Source of the DNA: JAWKNZ01 sp041391425
GTDB lineage: Bacteria; Bdellovibrionota_B; Oligoflexia; Oligoflexales; JAWKNZ01
Assembly: GCA_041391425.1 (NCBI GenBank)
Contig: JAWKNZ010000007.1
Coordinates: forward strand, 177,392-241,391
Direction of reading: 5' to 3'
Length of the DNA stretch: 64,000 nucleotides
Below, one piece after another: positions 29,075 through 36,133 of this stretch. Within the stretch, counting starts at the first letter, position 1, and each line of letters starts with the position of its first letter. A model generated the notes under the pieces. That model did not search any database. It saw only the letters and a program-made list of their open reading frames with translations, and was not told the DNA's origin. The position numbers and the translations under genes are program-made.

Positions 29075-29384
29075 AAAAAATCCGTCGCTACAAACGTGCT
29101 AGCAGTAATATTTACAGTTTCTTGAGCCAAATTTGCTTTTTTAGATCTGAGATAAAGGAAAGTATCAAAGGAATGTGTTAGAGGCAAGGGCAAAGCTTTC
29201 TTGAATTATTAAATAATATCAAACGGTTATAGATAATGTGTTTTGTCTGTGGAAAAATGATCCACAATAGGGTGTCAGGATAGATCACTTTAGAAAAAGT
29301 AGTGATTAGTTTAGAGGCTTTTCTTGAAATTATCTTGAAGGTAGGAGATTATTTTCTTCTCACAACGGAAGCAAGGCAACAACG
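29075..29384. other. Divergent dnaA-atp intergenic region, candidate oriC/promoter region
   Basis: 310 bases between leftward dnaA and the rightward atp genes, the point where gene direction flips. DnaA-box-like sites TGTGGAAAA (29248-29256) and TGATCCACA (29258-29266) lie side by side in opposite orientation, each one mismatch from consensus. It must also hold the dnaA and atp promoters. I consider it the best single candidate for the replication origin, by position more than by box quality. Confidence 0.5.
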
Positions 29385-29660
29385 ATGAAAGATATTGCAA
29401 AAGCGTTTTCTTATTTAATTGCCGCTCAAGTTCAAGCAGTGGGAATTATATTATTTTCTTTATGGGCTGCGAAAAAATTGGATGAGCTATATCCTATGCG
29501 GTTTACTTGGTTGATCGTTATCATTCCGATTGGAATTTTAGCAGTAATACATACTTTTTACTTGATTTTGAGAAGCCTTTTTTGGCAAAAGAAGGCTCAA
29601 AGTTCTTCTGATGAAGAAAGAGGCGCGCAAGATACGCAAAAAGATGAATCCGGGGCCTGA
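29385..29660 (+). CDS. AtpZ/AtpI-like F-type ATP synthase accessory protein, stop supplied by a mobile element
   Basis: 91 residues with two membrane helices (AQVQAVGIILFSLWAAKKL and FTWLIVIIPIGILAVIHTFYLIL), the pattern of the ATPase gene-1 family that precedes atp operons and is linked to Mg2+ or assembly of the c-ring. The charged tail ends ESGA. The last four codons and the TGA lie in the mobile element that starts at 29650. Removing the element and one target duplication would leave the frame open about 28 codons further into atpI, so the insertion has reset the C-terminus. Ribosome site AAGG lies 9 nt before the ATG. Confidence 0.75.
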   Translation: MKDIAKAFSYLIAAQVQAVGIILFSLWAAKKLDELYPMRFTWLIVIIPIGILAVIHTFYLILRSLFWQKKAQSSSDEERGAQDTQKDESGA

Positions 29661-29755
29661 AATTTTTTGAAAAAATGTAGTATTTTCAACTGATTATAAG
29701 TTCTGTCGGGTGCTAGGCGAAGCAACGCTGCAACCGGCTAAAATTCGGATCCGGG
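29650..29755 (-). mobile_element. MITE-like element, copy B, 106 bp (internally deleted), inside the atp operon
   Basis: Begins CCGGGGCCTGAAA and ends TTCGGATCCGGG. It is flanked by the perfect 6-bp duplication ATGAAT (29644-29649 and 29756-29761). Compared with copy A it lacks about 57 internal bases, between the GCTAGGCG segment and GAAGCAAC. The orientation is the same as copy A. It separates atpZ from atpI. Confidence 0.85.
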
Positions 29756-29782
29756 ATGAATGTAGTAGGGAAGGTTTATTTT

Positions 29783-30226
29783 ATGTCATCAGCAAAGTAT
29801 TTCTGTATAGGGCAAATTGTGGCTGCTATTTTCCTAGTCTTAGTTGGGCGTTTTTTTCTTTCTGAAACAAATTGGCAATCCTTTTTATATGGCGTAAGTT
29901 TATTTTCAATTAATTTATGCATGTTAACTTGGATTCTTAAGGTTTTTTTCGAGTCATATAAGAGTCAATTTGTAACTGTTAGCCAAGCAAATATTCCAGA
30001 TGAGGATGATGAAGAAGCCCCAAAAGCCAAGATAAACCCCCTTTTTTTTGGTTTGGCATTGTTTAAAATGCTTTTCCTTGGACTATGTGTGTATTTCGGC
30101 ATTGTCACTCTAAATCTTTCAGGTTTTCCCATGGTTTGGGGAGGTTTTTTGGGGCTTTTGTCTGCAGGTGGAGTTGGAATAATTCTTTATTTATTTGATA
30201 GAAGAAAGCCTATCATTGAAAAGTAA
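29783..30226 (+). CDS. atpI: ATP synthase subunit I-like protein
   Basis: 147 residues from ATG 29783, which has AGGGAAGG about 9 nt ahead. An ATG nine codons earlier (29756) lies within the element's target duplication and is not needed. Four membrane helices with the AtpI look (YFCIGQIVAAIFLVLVGRFFL; FLYGVSLFSINLCMLTWILKVFF; LFFGLALFKMLFLGLCVYFGIV; GGFLGLLSAGGVGIILYLF) and a charged loop between helices 2 and 3. AtpI family proteins assist c-ring assembly. It sits directly ahead of atpB as usual. Confidence 0.75.
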   Translation: MSSAKYFCIGQIVAAIFLVLVGRFFLSETNWQSFLYGVSLFSINLCMLTWILKVFFESYKSQFVTVSQANIPDEDDEEAPKAKINPLFFGLALFKMLFLGLCVYFGIVTLNLSGFPMVWGGFLGLLSAGGVGIILYLFDRRKPIIEK

Positions 30227-30330
30227 ATAAAGAATTGGGATTAGAATTTGAATTTTATGAGATTGTCTTTGATTCCCAGGCGTAAATACTGTATGAAGTG
30301 TTGGACTTTTGATTATATTAGGTTTTCTCT

Positions 30331-31113
30331 ATGAACTTGAAAAGAAGTGCGTTTACTATTCCTGGATTAATGTTGGTGAGCGGTTCTGCATATGCGTCTG
30401 GCGGAATTCCGCATTTTATTAATTATTATGAGATGATTACTACTAAGTTTGGCCTTGATCATCATTTCATGGTCGTGTTGTCAGCACTCTTAGTTATTAT
30501 TTTACTTTTCTTGATTGGCTCTATTTTTTCTAAGAGCGTCAATTCAAAGCTAGAAGGTGGGGATTTGACTCCAGATGGGAAGTTTAGCCTTTCTTTGATG
30601 GTTGAGGTCGTAATGGACTTCGTTTATTCACTTACTAAGGATCAGTGCGGAAAAGAATATAAAAAATATTTTGGCTTATTAAGTTCAATTTTCCTTTTCA
30701 TTTTAGTTTGTAACTTAACAGGGCTTATTCCTGGTTTCCCTCCTGCAACCGAAAGCATGAGTACAAATGTTGCGATAGGGTTGGTTGCTTTTGTTGTTTA
30801 TAATGTCTCAGGATTTAAAGAACATGGTTTGGGCTACATTAAGCAATTCATGGGCCCGGTTATCTTTATCGCTCCGTTGTTTTTCTGCATAGAGCTTTTT
30901 AGCCACTTTTCGAGGCCACTATCACTTGGGCTACGTTTGACAGGTAATATTTTTGGTGATCATTTGCTTTTAGGAGTTTTTACTGGACTATTTCCGTTTG
31001 TTATTCCTTCAGTGCTTATGTTTTTTGGCTTATTAGTCGCATGTGTACAAAGCTTTGTTTTTACTTTATTAACAGGCATTTATATTTCAATGGCGATTTC
31101 GCACGATCATTAA
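30331..31113 (+). CDS. atpB: ATP synthase F0 subunit a
   Basis: Proton-channel stator subunit, 260 residues. The essential arginine lies in SLGLRLTGNIFGDHLLLG, preceded by a hydrophobic helix and followed by the LQ-type last helix (ACVQSFVFTLLTGIYISMA). It also has NLTGLIPGFPPAT. The N-terminus (LKRSAFTIPGLMLVSGSAYA) resembles a signal peptide, which is seen in some deltaproteobacterial a subunits. It works with the c-ring (atpE, next gene); the gap to atpI is 104 bp. Confidence 0.95.
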   Translation: MNLKRSAFTIPGLMLVSGSAYASGGIPHFINYYEMITTKFGLDHHFMVVLSALLVIILLFLIGSIFSKSVNSKLEGGDLTPDGKFSLSLMVEVVMDFVYSLTKDQCGKEYKKYFGLLSSIFLFILVCNLTGLIPGFPPATESMSTNVAIGLVAFVVYNVSGFKEHGLGYIKQFMGPVIFIAPLFFCIELFSHFSRPLSLGLRLTGNIFGDHLLLGVFTGLFPFVIPSVLMFFGLLVACVQSFVFTLLTGIYISMAISHDH

Positions 31114-31140
31114 TGCGTTTTTATAATTTTGGGGAATTTA

Positions 31141-31470
31141 ATGAAAAGTAAAGTTATTAAGTTTGGTGTGATTTTTTCTGGGTTTTTGCTAAGTAGTGTT
31201 GCTATGGCTTTTGACGGAGCTGAAGGTTCTATGTCGAATGCACTTAGCTATATTGCAATTGGTGCTGGCTTGGCTGTTGGTATGGCAACTATGGGTGCTG
31301 CTACAGGTCAAGGTAAAGCTGCAAGTACTGCGCTAGAGGGTATTGCTCGTAACCCTGGTTCTGCTGACAAGGTATTTATGCCTTTCATTTTAGGTCTTGT
31401 TTTTATGGAATTCCAAGCTCTTCTTGGGTTCGTAATTGCGATTATGTGGACAGCTAAGTTCGCAGGGTAA
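31141..31470 (+). CDS. atpE: ATP synthase F0 subunit c
   Basis: Rotor-ring proteolipid, 109 residues from ATG 31141 (GGGGAA lies just before it). The hairpin is helix 1 IAIGAGLAVGMATMGAATGQGKAAS, loop ARNPGS, and helix 2 with the ion-binding glutamate in LVFMEFQALLGF. The extra N-terminus (VIKFGVIFSGFLLSSVAMA) looks like a cleavable signal peptide, making the protein longer than the common 75-80 residues. It closes the first atp block: a terminator and four parS sites follow. Confidence 0.95.
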   Translation: MKSKVIKFGVIFSGFLLSSVAMAFDGAEGSMSNALSYIAIGAGLAVGMATMGAATGQGKAASTALEGIARNPGSADKVFMPFILGLVFMEFQALLGFVIAIMWTAKFAG

Positions 31471-31498
31471 TACTGTAGAAATTTTACGGAATTATATA

Positions 31499-31526
31499 GG
31501 CCCATGCATTTATCATGTGCCTTTTT
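31499..31526 (+). terminator. Rho-independent terminator after atpE
   Basis: GGC-C-CATG pairs with CATG-T-GCC (one mismatch), followed by T5. The last T of the tract is the first base of parS site 1. It ends the atpZIBE transcript before parAB. Confidence 0.65.
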
Positions 31527-31541
31527 GTTTCACGTGAAACA
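31526..31541. promoter_or_regulatory. parS site 1
   Basis: TGTTTCACGTGAAACA, a perfect 16-bp palindrome differing from the B. subtilis-type parS consensus TGTTCCACGTGAAACA by one base. ParB binding site for chromosome segregation. Confidence 0.92.
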
Positions 31542-31975
31542 TTATTTTTCAAAATCTCGCCATAATGCCTCCTATTATATACTATGAAATTAGCGACTAG
31601 TTTGAAGAAAAGATCGTTTTTTGAAAATTTTTAAATAAAGTTATTTAAATTCATAAAGTTTTAAACTTATTTCTTTTAAATGGTTAAAGAATTACTATTT
31701 TTCGTAAATTAAGAGAAAATTTATCGAAATATTTAACTATATTTCATTTTTTTCTTTTTTTCATAAAAATAAAGCGAAATTTTTACTGAAATAACACAAT
31801 TACGGCGATGAATATAGAAGGTTTATCTCAATGTGAGGTATTTAGAGACAGCAGGATATTTTGAAGAATTTTTCAGACTAATCATCTATATTGGTAAATA
31901 TTCAGTCGTTTTTTGTTTAAAACGTTTTTCAATTCTAATGAACGCATTCATATTCTATTTGGTGCTTTTTTGCTT
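31542..31975. other. AT-rich spacer between parS 1 and mobile-element copy C
   Basis: About 430 bases with very high A+T content and no DnaA box, gene or clear hairpin that I can support. A promoter for parAB or an easily melted segment could be here, but nothing specific is visible. Confidence 0.5.
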
Positions 31976-31981
31976 TTATAT

Positions 31982-32143
31982 CTCGGATCCGAATTTTTAG
32001 CTGGTTGCGTCGTTGCTTCGTCGTCAGAATGTCCTCATGTATCAACATGTGTACTGCGGTTTCCCTTCTCCTCGCGCCTAGCACCCGACCGAACTTCGAA
32101 TTCGGTGAAAATACTACAGTTTTCAAAAAATTGCGGATCCCGG
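31982..32143 (+). mobile_element. MITE-like element, copy C, 162 bp, within the parS region
   Basis: Starts CTCGGATCCGAA and ends TGCGGATCCCGG; flanked by perfect 6-bp duplications TTATAT (31976-31981 and 32144-32149). Orientation is the same as copy D. It has diverged by scattered substitutions from A and D, so is probably an older insertion. It lies between parS 1 and parS 2. Confidence 0.85.
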
Positions 32144-32171
32144 TTATATGATAGTAAAAGTGATAATTGGA

Positions 32172-32187
32172 TGTTCCACGTGGAACA
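32172..32187. promoter_or_regulatory. parS site 2
   Basis: TGTTCCACGTGGAACA, a perfect 16-bp palindrome matching parS apart from one base. It lies 23 bp beyond the target duplication of mobile-element copy C. Confidence 0.93.
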
Positions 32188-32288
32188 ATGTTTATCAAAA
32201 TGTAAAAACAAAACGAAATGAAGTGAGAGGTGAGGGCTGCTGGATAATAATGTTTTTAAGATTTAACACTAATTTTTACAGCATCGAA

Positions 32289-32304
32289 TGTTTCACGTGG
32301 AACA
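32289..32304. promoter_or_regulatory. parS site 3
   Basis: TGTTTCACGTGGAACA, the reverse complement of the canonical parS TGTTCCACGTGAAACA. About 100 bp from site 2. Confidence 0.95.
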
Positions 32305-32411
32305 ATGGTCAAGGCAACTGAAGCGGGCATGAGAATAAGCATTTTTACAACAAGGCAGTAATGAGCACAAAATAAACAGATAAGACTGTTTATTAAACAT
32401 CTTGCTGCCTT

Positions 32412-32427
32412 TGTTCCACGTGAAACA
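32412..32427. promoter_or_regulatory. parS site 4
   Basis: TGTTCCACGTGAAACA, identical to the canonical bacterial parS. It lies 115 bp ahead of the parA start and could also allow ParB to repress parAB. Confidence 0.95.
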
Positions 32428-32541
32428 TAAAAAAAATAAATAAAAATCAAAAAAAAGCATATTCACGTTTCATTCATTAGTCACAGTTGCTATAGTTCCA
32501 TAAAATGATTTACCGAGTTAATCTGCGATGGGAGAGGATGA

Positions 32542-33399
32542 ATGGCACGCATTATTGCCGTTTCAAATCAAAAAGGCGGCGTTGGGAAAACGACGACTTC
32601 TGTTAACCTAGCCGCTTGCCTTGCCGCAGGTGAGCAAAAGGTTTTATTAGTCGATATGGACCCACAATCAAATGCTGGAAGCGGACTGGGCATATATCCT
32701 CAAGAGTTCAATGAAAGCATGTATGAAGTTATGGTCGATGAAGTACCTTTAAAAAACGTTATATTAAGAACTGAGTTAAAGTTTCTTGATATAGCGCCTT
32801 CAAATCAAGACCTTATTGGTGCTGAAGTTGAACTTGTAACTGTCATTGGTAGAGAGGCTAGGCTAAAAGAAGCTCTGGAAACAGTTAGTAGTTTATATGA
32901 TTATATAATTTTGGACTGTCCTCCAGCCCTTGGAATATTGACAGTGAATGCCCTCACAGCGGCAGATTCAGTCTTAATTCCTTTACAATGCGAATACTAT
33001 GCGATGGAAGGGTTGTCTCAATTATTAAAAACAATCCAACTAATTAAGAGAAGGCTCAACCCTGAGTTGAAGAGGGAAGGGATAATCTTAACGATGTATG
33101 ACAGGAGAAATAATCTAAGCCATCAAGTGGAACAGGAGATTAGAGAGCATTTCAAGGATGAGGTTTTTCAAACTGTTGTTCCTAGAAATGTAAAACTGTC
33201 AGAAGCACCCTCTCACGGAAAGCCGGTCATCCTTTATGACATTAGCAGTGCTGGGTCCGTAGCATATATGGACATAGCCAAACAGCTGATCAGACGTTAT
33301 AACAAGAAAAATAAGCCGATTAAACAGCTGACTAAGCGTGGTATAAGCAAAAATATTAGGACTAATCACATAGAGGAGCAGGAAAATGGCAACCCGTGA
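32542..33399 (+). CDS. parA: Chromosome partitioning ATPase ParA (Soj)
   Basis: 285 residues. The deviant Walker A is KGGVGKTTTSVNLAA, preceded by IIAVSNQ; DMDPQSNAGSGLG and YDYIILDCPPALGILTVNAL complete the MinD/ParA ATPase core, and AMEGLSQLL is the usual DNA-contact loop. It forms ATP-dependent dimers on nucleoid DNA that pull ParB-parS complexes. Its C-terminus is extended by a basic stretch (RRYNKKNKPIKQLTKRG). The stop overlaps the parB start by 14 bp; GGAGAGG precedes the ATG. Confidence 0.96.
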   Translation: MARIIAVSNQKGGVGKTTTSVNLAACLAAGEQKVLLVDMDPQSNAGSGLGIYPQEFNESMYEVMVDEVPLKNVILRTELKFLDIAPSNQDLIGAEVELVTVIGREARLKEALETVSSLYDYIILDCPPALGILTVNALTAADSVLIPLQCEYYAMEGLSQLLKTIQLIKRRLNPELKREGIILTMYDRRNNLSHQVEQEIREHFKDEVFQTVVPRNVKLSEAPSHGKPVILYDISSAGSVAYMDIAKQLIRRYNKKNKPIKQLTKRGISKNIRTNHIEEQENGNP

Positions 33400-34354
33400 G
33401 AAGGGAAACGTTAAAAGAGGAGCCTTGGGTAAGGGCATTAATTCTCTACTAGGGGATGTCGATTTAAGCGAATCTAATAATAACATATTCAGTGAAGATA
33501 ACCTTGACAGTGCTTCGAAGAGCGCTTCAAATTCAACCTCATCTGGAATGGGGGTTGACAAAAGAATTTTCTCTATAGATCCACAGTTGATAGATCCTAA
33601 CCCGCAGCAGCCAAGACGGTTTTTCCATGACAAAGACTTACAAGAGTTGTGCGATAGCATAAAAGTTGACGGAGTTTTGCAACCTCTTATAGTCTCAAAA
33701 GAAGATACTGAAAGCCGCTATACTTTGATTGCTGGGGAGCGCCGTCTACGCGCCTCGAAAATGGCTGGTTTGAAAAAGGTGCCAGTTATTATTAAGAATG
33801 GAGCCTCAGATGATCTACTTAGACTTGCTTTAATTGAGAACATTCAAAGAGCCGATTTAAATGTTATTGAGGAAGCGTATGCTTACCAATCTTTGATCGC
33901 CGATTATGGGCTTACCCAAGAACAATGCGCTCAAAGATTAGGTAAAGAAAGAAGCTCAATTGCTAATGCAATCCGGCTACTCCTTTTACCAAAAGAAGTC
34001 CAAGATGATGTTATAGAGTCTCGTTTAACGATGGGTCATGGCAGGGCTCTGCTCTCATTGGAAGATAAAAAGCAAATCCTTCGAGTTCGTGACATTATTC
34101 TTAAGAAAAATCTTAGTGTAAGACAGACGGAAAAGCTTTGTAAGACGGTGAAATCAGATGGAGACACCGCATTACAAGGGTCGGAGTCTAATGTTCCTAA
34201 TCCTGATTTAGAGTATATTGCCGATAAATTACGAAGCCGATTCCGGACCAAAGTTAAGCTTTCTGGCACCGGAAGTAGGGGAAAAATTGAAATTTCATAC
34301 TTTTCAGTGGCTGAGCTTGAAAGAATCTTAGGAATTATAAGCAAAAAGATATAA
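33386..34354 (+). CDS. parB: Chromosome partitioning protein ParB (Spo0J)
   Basis: 322 residues. An N-terminal LGKGINSLLG motif contacts ParA. The CTPase/sulfiredoxin-like domain has IDPNPQQPRRFF, LQPLIV and TLIAGERRLRASKMAG (the GERRxRA box); it is followed by the helix-turn-helix that reads parS (LTQEQCAQRLGKERSSIANAIRLLLLP) and GHGRALLSL. The C-terminal dimer domain follows. Four parS sites lie just upstream of parA, so this is a complete ParABS locus. Confidence 0.96.
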   Translation: MATREKGNVKRGALGKGINSLLGDVDLSESNNNIFSEDNLDSASKSASNSTSSGMGVDKRIFSIDPQLIDPNPQQPRRFFHDKDLQELCDSIKVDGVLQPLIVSKEDTESRYTLIAGERRLRASKMAGLKKVPVIIKNGASDDLLRLALIENIQRADLNVIEEAYAYQSLIADYGLTQEQCAQRLGKERSSIANAIRLLLLPKEVQDDVIESRLTMGHGRALLSLEDKKQILRVRDIILKKNLSVRQTEKLCKTVKSDGDTALQGSESNVPNPDLEYIADKLRSRFRTKVKLSGTGSRGKIEISYFSVAELERILGIISKKI

Positions 34355-34471
34355 GGCTTTGTCGAGTTTAGTTAAGATCAGATGCGCACAAAGACCTTAC
34401 CGCGAATGGTGTTTAATTACATAACAATAATATCAAAGCTTTCCAACAAAGTTCCACTACAATGCTTTGAG

Positions 34472-34504
34472 CTGCCTTAAATTAATTTTAAAGGCAGTAT
34501 TTTA
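34472..34504 (+). terminator. Probable terminator after parAB
   Basis: A near-palindrome CTGCCTTAAATT / AATTTTAAAGGCAG followed by TATTTT, 117 bp after parB and ahead of the second atp block. An AT-rich stem; moderate support. Confidence 0.5.
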
Positions 34505-34606
34505 AGTAATAATAAAAAACAACTTGTGAAAAAGCTTAGAGTGGGATATCTACGTCCCTCTCGTTCTTTCACATAAAGAAATCTACTCAAAGGGGAATTG
34601 ATTTCT

Positions 34607-35038
34607 ATGGCGAATTTGGATCTGATACCGGACCCGCAAACATTAGTGATACAAGGTGCTTTATTTGGTGCAGCTGCCGTTATTGTTAAAAATAAATTTG
34701 TTAAGCCGTACTTAGCGCTAAGAGAAAAGAAAGACGGCCTAACTTCTGGAAGTAAAGCTAACGCCGAAGCCACCCTTAAAGCCTGCGACGAAAAAACTAA
34801 ACAAATAGAAACAAAACTAGTACAGGCATTTACCAAAGCACAAACGATTCGCTCTGAAGCAAAACAAAGTGCACAAGAAGAGCAGAGGGCTATTGTTAAT
34901 GCTGCAGAAGCCGAGGCAAAAGCGAAAGTAGACTCAATCTCTGCGGAAATACTTTCTCAGTATAAGAAAGAACTGGAAAAACTTCCTGAAACAGTTAAAA
35001 AGCTAACCGACGAGTTTTATAATTTATCTGTTAATTGA
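34607..35038 (+). CDS. ATP synthase F0 subunit b' (first of two b-type genes)
   Basis: 143 residues from ATG 34607; AAGGGG lies 11 nt ahead, while the TTG nine bases earlier is too close to it. A hydrophobic N-terminal segment (LVIQGALFGAAAVIVKNKFVKPYL) is followed by a long charged Ala/Glu/Lys coiled coil, the peripheral-stalk shape. It pairs with the following b gene to form a heterodimeric stalk, as in organisms with both AtpF and AtpF'. I cannot say for certain which of the two is b and which b'; gene order suggests this one is b'. Confidence 0.85.
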   Translation: MANLDLIPDPQTLVIQGALFGAAAVIVKNKFVKPYLALREKKDGLTSGSKANAEATLKACDEKTKQIETKLVQAFTKAQTIRSEAKQSAQEEQRAIVNAAEAEAKAKVDSISAEILSQYKKELEKLPETVKKLTDEFYNLSVN

Positions 35039-35071
35039 TCGAAGATTTTTTAAGAGAATTTAAGGATACAC

Positions 35072-35572
35072 GTGGAACATTTTGATTGGACATTAGGATT
35101 CTGGGCCCCATATACAAACTTCCTGATTTTCATTACTTTAGCTGTGGTCTTTTTCAGAAAGCCACTTTCTGCTATGGCAAAAAAAAGAAGAGAAGATTAT
35201 CTTTCAGCATTTAAAGAAGCCGTAGAGGCAAAGAAATTAGCCGAATCTAGGCTTAGAGAGCTCGAGTTACGATTGGCAGGTCTAGATAATGAAATTCAAA
35301 CAATAAAAAATAATGCTGAACTTGAAGCGAATAGAGAAGCTGAAAAAATTATAGATTCAGCTAACAAACTTGCTGAACACTTAAAATCAGAAGCTTCCCG
35401 TATCGTAGAAACAGAGATTAGCAATGCGAAGTCGATGTTAAAAAAAGAAATTTTAGCACAAGTTCAAAAGAGTGTTGAAGTTAAGCTAAAAAGTGAGTTT
35501 AGTGAAGACCAGCAACGTCTTTACGTTGATAAACACCTTCCTGATATCAATCAATTATCATTGAGAGTTTAA
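35072..35572 (+). CDS. atpF: ATP synthase F0 subunit b
   Basis: 166 residues from GTG 35072 with TAAGGA four nt ahead. A membrane segment (FWAPYTNFLIFITLAVVFF) then RKPLSAMAKKRRE and a heptad-rich coiled coil to the end, typical of subunit b linking F0 to the F1 top via atpH. The start codon lies within an imperfect parS-like half-site (ACACGTGGAACA). The atpH start is 2 bp after the stop. Confidence 0.93.
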   Translation: MEHFDWTLGFWAPYTNFLIFITLAVVFFRKPLSAMAKKRREDYLSAFKEAVEAKKLAESRLRELELRLAGLDNEIQTIKNNAELEANREAEKIIDSANKLAEHLKSEASRIVETEISNAKSMLKKEILAQVQKSVEVKLKSEFSEDQQRLYVDKHLPDINQLSLRV

Positions 35573-35574
35573 TC

Positions 35575-36114
35575 ATGAGTGATGTTATTATAGCAAAGCG
35601 CTACGCAAAAGCTTTTGTTGAAGCTAGTGTTGAAGATGTTTCCAATTTGCGTTCAGACCTTCGTAGTTTAGAGTACATCCAAGAGCTTTTTGATATTCCA
35701 GAAACTGCCAAAGTATTAAAAAGCCCTGTCATGCCCGATGATTTAAAAAAGCTAATTTTAGAATATGCATATAAAAAATGTGAAAAAAGCGACCGCATCA
35801 ATGGGCTTATAGAAGCCATTGTGAAATCAAAACGTGTGTCCGTTTTTCCAAAAATTGTAACGGAAATTAGTGATATTCTCGATTCCCAGGAAGGGTTTAT
35901 CAATGCAGAGCTTACAGTTGCCAGTGAGTTTGGGGATGAGCAAACAGCTAAGATATCTGAGTTGCTGGAAAAACTGATGGGCAAGAAAGTTAAATTACAG
36001 CTGAGAGTTGACCCTGAAATTCTTGGTGGCTTTGTAGTCCAGATGGGCAATTATTTACTAGATTTAAGCGTTAGGGCTAAGTTAAATGCGATGACGAAAA
36101 GTGCCGCTATTTAA
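35575..36114 (+). CDS. atpH: ATP synthase F1 subunit delta
   Basis: 179 residues. Begins IIAKRYAKAFVEAS and ends with VDPEILGGFVVQMGNYLLDLSVRAKLNAM, the two conserved ends of the OSCP/delta family. It joins the peripheral stalk (b and b') to the alpha subunits at the top of F1. It stands between atpF and atpA as in most bacterial operons. Confidence 0.95.
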   Translation: MSDVIIAKRYAKAFVEASVEDVSNLRSDLRSLEYIQELFDIPETAKVLKSPVMPDDLKKLILEYAYKKCEKSDRINGLIEAIVKSKRVSVFPKIVTEISDILDSQEGFINAELTVASEFGDEQTAKISELLEKLMGKKVKLQLRVDPEILGGFVVQMGNYLLDLSVRAKLNAMTKSAAI

Positions 36115-36133
36115 ATAAAGGACCATAAATACA

